Assembly (NCBI GenBank): GCA_000827325.1
Contig: KN832870.1
Span: 3,410,001-3,474,000, forward strand
Direction: 5' to 3'
DNA from: Oidiodendron maius Zn
Lineage: Eukaryota; Ascomycota; Leotiomycetes; Myxotrichaceae
DNA length: 64,000 bases
In this document: piece after piece, positions 57,513 to 64,000 of the stretch
Position numbering within the stretch: position 1 is the stretch's first letter
Layout: each line of letters starts with the position of its first letter
The notes under the pieces: model-generated
Seen by the model: only the letters and a program-made list of their open reading frames with translations
The model's database searches: none
Told to the model about the DNA's origin: nothing
Position numbers and translations under genes: made by a program

Positions 57513-58744
57513 GGTTTGTTGAGGAGCGATAGAGTCGAGGCAGTAGGGGATCCAAGAGGAGGCAGAAGAGGATCCAAGAGGAAGCAGAAGACAAGAAGCA
57601 AGCGGCCACACGTGTCCACACTCTCTTGATGTGGCCAAGGATAAAGTTGCTTTTTGTTCGGACAATAATGACGATAGCTGTGGGACGGCACGGAGTCCAG
57701 GTGGGGTGTTGTATCGCAGCTGGGAACGAGGCTGAAATTAATTGGATACGAGACTACGAGTCACTAATTTTACCTAGTTGAAGTATAATAAGCTAGAGTA
57801 TTATTCAGGATCAATTAGCGATACCTTATAATAAGTATTAAGTAAATGGTGATACTATCAGTGATTCAATATAGATGATTCAGACAGCTAGGTAGAAGCA
57901 AATAGAGGCCCAACCACTTTCGTATTAGGAATGATGACTCAGCACATCTCGTACGGACGTTGGTGTGGTGCAGAGATGCACCACCAGCACCTAACTATAC
58001 CACTGTACCTTGCTTTTTTATGATCTGATGTACAGGGGTCGGATTGCTTATTACAATCAAGGCTCAAGAATCATATATTTTTTGAACCCATCTGCCTTCA
58101 TAACGATATAATGCCCTTCCTACTTTCTAAATTAGGCTACTAAAATTAAGTGATACCGTAGGTAGTTACGAGTATAATAGCTTAGAGAACCGTTATCTAT
58201 TACGAACTACTTCCTTTGATCAAGTCTATTAATACCAGTAAGTGACGTGTAATATAGACTTTTACAGTAGTCAAAGTCCTGACGATGCTCTATACTTTAC
58301 TTTAGTATTAGGTTCAAAGCCATCCATTGTTGAATATTTATTCTCTAATATTAACTCAGTTGGTTTTATTCTCAATAATAACTCTCTGGTTAATGTTGTC
58401 TTTTATTTTAATTACTATTATAGCTTCCTAACTACAAAAGCGGCAAAATTAATAGGCTGAGTAGTGGAGATCTTATCTCATGTTGATAAAAATACGCTCG
58501 GTGCTTTTATCCCTAGCTAGTGGGTATTCGTTGATGCTAGGAATACTAGCTACGTTCTTAAAGGACAAGGTTGTCAATCCATCAAATTAGCTGAAATGAT
58601 GGCATTGTTAAGAGCCGTTACTCGTCGTCAGAATCAGGACCTTATTAGCTTACCTAGAGTTTTCTAGGGATATATCGAACAGGGCGGTCCCGCCATCATC
58701 CCAGATCGCCGATGCACGCGTCCTATCCGGCGCTTGGCATACAG
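57513..58744. other. AT-rich region with unidentified open segments
   Basis: 1.2 kb upstream of pfkA. The first few hundred bases should be its promoter. From about 57740 the DNA is AT-rich, with many TA-rich words. Plus-strand open segments at 58242-58460 and 58470-58660 (such as VFVDARNTSYVLKGQG and IKLAEMMALLRAVTRR) may be remnants of a transposon or gene, but I could not name the family. Confidence 0.4.
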
Positions 58745-59175
58745 CATACACGGTTCGGACCTCAAGCTCCTCCTTGATTCTCTGGACCCGGTTCAGCTTA
58801 GCTAGACGCTCAAATATAGCCGCAGCGCCAGTCTTAATACGGGGGGGTTAGTCACGGTTAAATTGTTGCTAACAATTTAGAAGTTTGAGGTCTTGTAGGC
58901 CTCCTAGTTGCCTTCAGTAAAGGGGTCCTCGACACTAATAATCGTATGCTTATTGACTAGTACCTTAAACTACTTCAGTAGCTGTTTACAGGCATTCTGT
59001 ATATATCGCTATCTAGATTCTTGAAGTCAAGATTGTACTTTTTAGTATCTTCCTTATAGAAGTTATTTGAAGCAATATCTATAGATATATCATCCTTCCT
59101 AGTATGGCTAGTAGACTTAATGGCCTTAATAATAAGCTCTAGGGCCGGCCTCCTTGGCTACTGGATATAGTAGCA
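58745..59175 (-). pseudogene. Enolase pseudogene, internally deleted and RIP-like
   Basis: Read on the minus strand from 59175: LELIIKAIKST (helix), DISIDIASNNFYKEDTKKYN, LDFKNLDSDIY, then after a frame break HTIISVEDPFTEGN, EAYKTSNF, IVSNNLTVTNP. It then jumps (about 90 residues missing) to RIKTGAAAIFERLAKLNRVQ and RIKEELEVRTVYA, the enolase C terminus. Stop codons stand where Trp (TGG to TAG) and Gln (to TAA or TAG) occur in enolases, and several Asp/Gly codons became Asn/Ser, consistent with G-to-A change. The N-terminal third is absent. So it is a dead duplicate of a glycolytic gene lying near pfkA. Identification is firm from IISVEDPF and LTVTNP. Confidence 0.85.
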
Positions 59176-59625
59176 ACTACCCTCGTCTCTAACGGCTCTC
59201 TGAATGACTAAGCCCGATTGTAGAGCAACGAGCACCATTCTGTCCGACCTGGGTCACTAATGCGAGATATGCTAAACGGAACATCCATATGATCACTATA
59301 GTTGAAGGAGAAGAAGCTAGCCATAATTCAACGATGTATACTTGAGGGAAGAAGAGAATTGGAAAAACGAACAGTGGAATAACTTTTGGCTTTCAGTAGG
59401 CTAATAATTCTGCCTTTGGTATCATCCGAATGAAAGGAACAAAACAAGAAATCAAAAACCAAAACAAGGCAAATTTTTCCCTACCCGTGACTCCTTAAAA
59501 CGCCGGATAAATGCAACCCAGAAACCAGAACGCCATTCCCAAGTACAATACAGACGCATGACCCTTCATCTGCCTGTCAAATCTTAAATTTATGGCCTCA
59601 GTCTCCCCTGTTAGCCCTGCTGGCC
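59176..59625. other. Intergenic, no gene seen
   Basis: 450 bp between the enolase remnant and the small secreted protein stop codon. Nothing recognised. Confidence 0.5.
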
Positions 59626-59937
59626 CTACTGCCCCTGCTGGCCCTGTTGTTGTTGTTGCTGCTGCTGTTGTTGAGAGCTCCCATGGTGGAAAACGTCGTT
59701 CCACAGGTTCTTGGCTCCATTGACAACGCTGTCTCCGACCTGAACGGCTTCATTCACAGCACCTCCTATTTTTTTGGCATCCTCGACGCCTTCGGTAATA
59801 GTAGAAATCCAAGAAGGGTCCCGCGCCTCCACGGCAAAGGGCTCTGGGATGGGGGCCGCGTTGACTATGGAAGCAAGTGACGGGGCGGAAAGGCAGAGAA
59901 CGGCCAGAACAGTGGATGCTTGAGTAGAGAAAAGCAT
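59626..59937 (-). CDS. Small secreted Gln-rich protein
   Basis: 103 aa from the ATG at 59937 (MLFSTQASTVLAVLCLSAPS); the frame is open upstream, but this ATG directly precedes a clear signal peptide (hydrophobic core ~8-26, small residues before AAPIPEP). The mature part is acidic to neutral with WISTITEGVEDAKKIGGAVN and VVNGAKNLWNDVF, predicted amphipathic helices, and ends in about ten Gln residues followed by Gly-Gln repeats. It has no Cys, so it is unlike classic disulfide-rich effectors. No family is recognised; the CAG/CAA run probably varies in length. A secreted or cell-wall-associated role is inferred from the signal peptide only. Confidence 0.65.
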   Translation of the reverse strand: MLFSTQASTVLAVLCLSAPSLASIVNAAPIPEPFAVEARDPSWISTITEGVEDAKKIGGAVNEAVQVGDSVVNGAKNLWNDVFHHGSSQQQQQQQQQQGQQGQ

Positions 59938-60719
59938 TTTGAGGGTGGTTGGAGATAGGTGTTGAAAAATATTTGGGAGATTGGTGTGAGAAAGGAGTTG
60001 GTAGTGATAATCTGACGCTGTGAATTGAGATGTAGAACTCAACACCGGGTAATGCTTGAGTTTATATCTTCAAAACAAATGAAGCTCTCGTGCTTCCATC
60101 GAGGCTCGGTCGTACACATTCTCTTGGCTGGCAGGCCCGATCCTCATTTTCGAGCAGATGTAGTATTCCTCAGACGGATGCTACGGTATGCTTACTGTGA
60201 ATTATCGAATATAAATGGTGCATTTCCCATTTACAGCTGCCAAGGGTGGCTACATGGGATCAAGTGTTTATAAAAAATTTGAAGGAGCCGATCAATGGTG
60301 TTAAACTGTCTCTGTTCTATGAGGCTGGAGATAAATGCCAAGATCAGATGAGGCTGAGGACTAGCTTCCGTACCATGACATGGAGCTCCGATCCTCCTTG
60401 GGGACAAATTTCACTGGTGACAAGTAAGCTCAATTTCCCTGGGAGATATTTCAGGCTAAGAAGGATTCGATTCCGGGGTTCATAATCAGATGGAGCTATT
60501 TCTGTCGCTTATCCAATTGTTGGTGGTGGCTGTTCCCCTGAAATAATAAGCGAGGTTTCCTGTTTAGTACGACAGGAGCATATGCCTAACTTGTAAGCGT
60601 AAATGCTTATCTCACTAAAGCATAATGGCCTATCCGCCATGCCTATTATGATAATTAAATTGGAAACAAGAATCTGATTAAACACCGGCATAATTAAACA
60701 GAATATATTAGACTCCAAC
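59938..60719. other. Intergenic, no gene seen
   Basis: 782 bp upstream of the small secreted protein and downstream of the E1-like gene. Short frames only. Confidence 0.5.
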
Positions 60720-62347
60720 TTATCTATACTTCTCATACTGCAGTTCCTCCGCAATACGTGCCTCTACCAATGCCACGGTCTGTTTATCATAAATCTCCTC
60801 TGGTCTCTTCGATCCTCTTAACACCTCTTTTTCATGCATAGCTGCTTCCTCTTTTGTCATGCACACCAGATCTTTCAGCTTCACTGTACTACTCTTTTGT
60901 CCCTCAACCTCAAGACTAATCGGGCTCTCCAAGGGTTTCCTCCACCGTACTAGGGCGAGCCTAGTTGTGATCCCACTAACTACGCTCTTCCCTCTAAATA
61001 CTTCCTCAACCATGTACCCTACATCACCAACAGAGACACCTACCTTCAATCCTTGGGCATTCTCTCCGGGTATCATCGCCCTCACGAGCTTCTCTTCGCT
61101 GCTTTGCAGTTGAGCTAGTATCCCGTCATACATCTTCTCTCGTCCCTTTGCCGGGAACTCTTCACATGGATACCCCGTAATCTTCAAAATCACGTAATTT
61201 GCACACGCGTACCCGAAAACAGCTGGCATCGTTCCCAACACCGGGAGTATCCTGACTCGGAAATCTGGAAGCACACCGAGGTCTCCAACGGAGCCCTTAG
61301 CGAATTCTTCGTCGGGAAGTGGCAACAGTTGTGCTTTCCCTTCACCAGGCTTCTCGGTCGAGTATACGACGGGAATGCCGCTCGCAACCCCCGCAGCTCG
61401 AAGACGGCGACGAGTTGAGCGGGAGAGTGGATCTTCCGTACTGGCAGAGATATCGCCAATTAGTATCCGTGTTGGGTCTGATTTGCATCCCGCTCCCATA
61501 GAACTAATGACTGGCAAATTGTTTTTATGGCAGTATTCCAATAACGCAACCTTACTATCGATATTGTCAATCGCATCCACGACAAAATCAGGTTTCTGCC
61601 CTTCCCAGGGCCCTAATTGTGCAGCTGCGGCATTCGCGGCAAAGAGCTCGTTCTTGAGATCGAACCGTACCCAGGGTGTGATTTGCTGTAAACGTCGGCG
61701 TAGACAGCCAACCTTAGGCGTCCCAACGTCGGCGAGGGTAGCCACAGCGTGTCTGTTCAAGGAGGACAGCGTAACTTGGTCGAAATCGATCAGACGGATG
61801 CGGGATACACCGCTACGTGCTAATGCTGAGGTGCAATGCGATCCTACTCCTCCGCAGCCAACAACTATAACGAATGCCGAACGCAACTTCTTCAAGCCAT
61901 CGTCTGTAAGGAAAACACGATTGCGGGCCAATTGCTCCAGTATGAGATCTAATATGATTAGCCCATTCTCTCCTACAATGCATTTCAATCTTACCATCGT
62001 CAAAATCCCCTCTCTGTGCTCTTTCCGCAAGTTCGATGGCCCTGAGATCCTCCTTGCCGAGAACCCCGGAATCATTAATGGCAGCTCCGAAATCTGTGAG
62101 CTTCACATTAGCTGTTAGCCTACACCTTCGTTTCAATTGCATCAAAATATTCCTCCCTTGGCAAAACACAGCATACCTTATCCGCCTGGTGCTCTTTCCC
62201 AAGCTGTGGAATCGAGCTTTTTAAGTCCTCGATTTTCTCCTGCCGTCGCACATGCTGGTATCCCAGTATACCTCCTGCCACAATTGCGCCGGATACTATG
62301 GCAGTAGCGGCGAGTTGCGCCTTTGGATTTGAGAGCCACGAGGCCAT
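60720..62347 (-). CDS. tRNA threonylcarbamoyladenosine dehydratase (TcdA/Tcd family, E1-like)
   Basis: ATP-dependent dehydratase that cyclises t6A37 of tRNAs; the yeast Tcd1/Tcd2 proteins sit on the mitochondrial outer membrane. Exons 62347-62177, 62100-61995, 61948-60720 (501 aa). A hydrophobic anchor at residues ~10-32 (LAATAIVSGAIVAGGILGY) follows MASWLSN. The conserved LILEQLARNRVFLTDDGL leads into the ThiF/E1 nucleotide site VIVVGCGGVGSHC, IRLIDFDQVTLSSLNRHAVA and VVDAIDNIDSKVALLEYC. The C-terminal ~200 residues are the fungal extension. An alternative start at 62482 would add 45 low-complexity residues before the anchor; I prefer 62347 because it begins just before the anchor. It is probably the single Tcd gene or one of a pair. 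Confidence 0.88.
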
Positions 62348-63173
62348 GGTCGAAGTTTGTGCGCGTGGAGGCGATGGCGTGTGGCTTTGCGATGTTCTAG
62401 AACTGGAGGCAGGTGGGGCCCGGCGGTCGTCTGAATAGGAAAAGTGCCGGCTGTTGTCGGGACGGTTATATCGTCTATCCATGATGCTGGTGCGTCATGG
62501 CAGGCGTGGCGTTCATAGTGGTGTACCTCAGCGCTCGTCGGGGATTGCGGAAAGATTTCTCGAGGTTCGCAGCCTCGCGGTTTACTCTGAGTGTTTTGCT
62601 CATCTGGCCGATCACCTGCGCGCCGCTTTTAGCAGGGCGTGGGGTGGATGCCTCAAGTGCTCCTGCAGCCAAGAGTGCCGCCTTTAACAGCGTCAGGGTG
62701 ACGACTCAAAACCCGGCCCAAGTACTTCTACGACTTACATTGTCTGTTATAGACTTAATGGCGATATAATAGCCTGTAGATTACTATTTACATCCCAGAA
62801 ACTAGAAAACGGACGCTCCAACTATTAGGGGAAATCGGTTGCTCTATTGATGCACAAAGGAATAGCTATGTAACATTTGACTGTTCTCGGGCCTATACGG
62901 CCGTTATATCAAAGGAAGGAAGTTTGGGGCATCTACGATAACTTCCTCACTTTAGTACCTGCCGAAGCGTTTAGAGGGTGATTGGGTGAGGCGCGGTGAG
63001 CTTTCTCCACAAAACCCTCAGCCTCGACTGTCTAGTTGGAAGAAAACATCAAAGGCTCCCTCCCCTCTCCAAAGACTTCCACTGTCAATGACTTCTAGAT
63101 GTATCCTCTTCGTAGACCTTTGTATCCTCTTATTAAGTCCTATCCCTGTCTAATATCTCCTTACTTCTCGAGA
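62348..63173. other. Divergent intergenic region
   Basis: 826 bp between the E1-like and VOC start codons. It contains the possible 45-codon upstream extension of the E1-like gene (62348-62482, minus) and otherwise no gene. Confidence 0.5.
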
Positions 63174-63740
63174 ATGGCATCCATACATTCCGCTTCTATC
63201 AAATCACTGGATCATCTTGTTCTTACGGTCAAATCTATACCAGAAACAACCGAGTGGTATTCAAAACATCTAGGAATGAGAGCCGAGTCGTTTGTCTCGG
63301 CAGCGACTCCACATATAACTAGATACTCTCTCATATTCGGGCAGCAGAAAATTAATCTTCATGAACTTGGAAAGGTACATAATACATTCTTCTATCCTTA
63401 ATTCTTCCCCTGGCCGGTGGGTGGGCGTTGCTAATTCACGCAGGAATTTGAGCCAAAGGCCCTCCGCGTCAAGGATGGCAGCGCAGATCTGTGTTTTTTG
63501 ACCGACGACGACGTGAAGGGAGTTCGTACACGTCTTGTTAACGCGGGGGTCGAAATGGTAGACCTTGGAACTGAGAAGACAGATGAAGGGACAGTTATGA
63601 GAACTGGCGCGAGAGGCAAGTTAAGGAGTATTTATTGTAGAGACCCGGACGGGAATCTGATCGAGTAAGTTTGCAACGACTATAGTAATAAAACAGTTAT
63701 AGCCAAGACTAACTTGCACAGGATATCCAACTACATATAA
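63174..63740 (+). CDS. Glyoxalase/VOC-superfamily protein
   Basis: Exons 63174-63374, 63444-63664, 63722-63740 (146 aa). One vicinal-oxygen-chelate module pair: KSLDHLVLTVKSIPETTEWY with the first metal His, SKHLGMRAESFV, FGQQKINLHELGK with an acidic ligand, DGSADLCFLTDD, and the closing CRDPDGNLIEISNYI with the final Glu. This matches small fungal proteins annotated as glyoxalase/bleomycin-resistance/dioxygenase. The last exon encodes only ISNYI after the split Glu codon. The start was set at MASIHSAS; an in-frame ATG 25 codons upstream would add a possible presequence. The substrate is unknown. Confidence 0.82.
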
Positions 63741-63874
63741 ATATATGGCTTGCTAGTACATATTTCATAAGACGTCATCAACTCGCACGCTTTGGATATA
63801 TTGCGCCAATTGCCGACTGGTTCGGCACCCATATACACATTCCAGTCCGCCACAGGATGTACAATAAATAATGC

Positions 63875-64000
63875 TCACGAGACGCGCTTTGACTTATAAG
63901 CGCTCAACCCTAAAACCATATCCTTCTCCTCCTGTAATTGTTTGTGGCCTTCTCCCATCCTGGCCTTTTCCTCGAGATGCGGGGCCTCACCTGGTAAATA
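63875..64000 (-). CDS. 3' end of an unidentified gene (cut by right edge)
   Basis: An open minus-strand frame enters from the right edge and ends at a TGA at 63875-63877. The last 41 residues include HLEEKARMGEGHKQLQEEKD and end GLSAYKSKRVS. It reads as a charged helical C terminus of normal codon use, but no family can be named from so little. It would be convergent with the VOC gene, 134 bp apart. Confidence 0.4.
   Translation of the reverse strand, partial: YLPGEAPHLEEKARMGEGHKQLQEEKDMVLGLSAYKSKRVS

Overview
The window is nuclear DNA of a filamentous ascomycete (Pezizomycotina, most likely a Eurotiomycete). The evidence is short GT-AG introns of about 45-110 bp with CTAAC-type branch sites, a HET/ankyrin gene, RIP-like decay of repeats, tiny W-x-C-x2-C zinc proteins, and an rfeG-like gene of the kind known from Aspergillus. 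Coordinates of spliced genes come from reading splice sites by eye; frames were checked for each join.

Left part (1-34 kb) is mostly core genes: the 5' half of vps34 (PI3-kinase, cut by the left edge) divergent from nse4 (Smc5/6 kleisin); a HET-domain/ankyrin protein with nearly identical 99-bp repeats; a coiled-coil membrane protein; a DUF4336 protein; a cAMP-dependent protein kinase catalytic subunit; an acyl-CoA synthetase; an Och1-like GT32 mannosyltransferase; an rfeG-like regulator; DNA polymerase eta; and a Pfa5-like palmitoyltransferase with a DHFC core. Between them lie long gene-free stretches (19.2-22.9 kb and 27.5-32.3 kb).

Middle part (34-52 kb) is accessory: two miniature zinc-binding proteins, a decayed sugar-transporter remnant, then a roughly 10-kb island. 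The island holds a Prp43-like DEAH helicase (minus), a divergent HNH-nuclease gene (plus), a decayed C-terminal helicase copy directly behind the HNH gene, a stop-ridden Ty1/copia remnant carrying a cleaner 454-bp insertion, and an RRM protein. The most striking signal is a dispersed mini-hairpin, GGC-GNRA-GCC followed by a pyrimidine tract. It occurs at least 15 times, only in this island, in the 3' regions of the helicase, its pseudogene and the RRM gene, and inside two coding sequences. Its four loop variants (GAAA, GCAA, GCGA, GGAA) all fit the GNRA tetraloop rule, which suggests an RNA-level element shared by a small set of RNA/DNA-handling genes.

Right part (52-64 kb) returns to housekeeping: an Inp54-like inositol 5-phosphatase with a C-terminal membrane anchor, 6-phosphofructokinase, an internally deleted RIP-like enolase pseudogene, a small secreted Gln-rich protein, a TcdA/Tcd-type E1-like enzyme, a glyoxalase/VOC protein, and the 3' end of an unidentified gene at the right edge. 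No tRNA, rRNA or CRISPR array was recognised.
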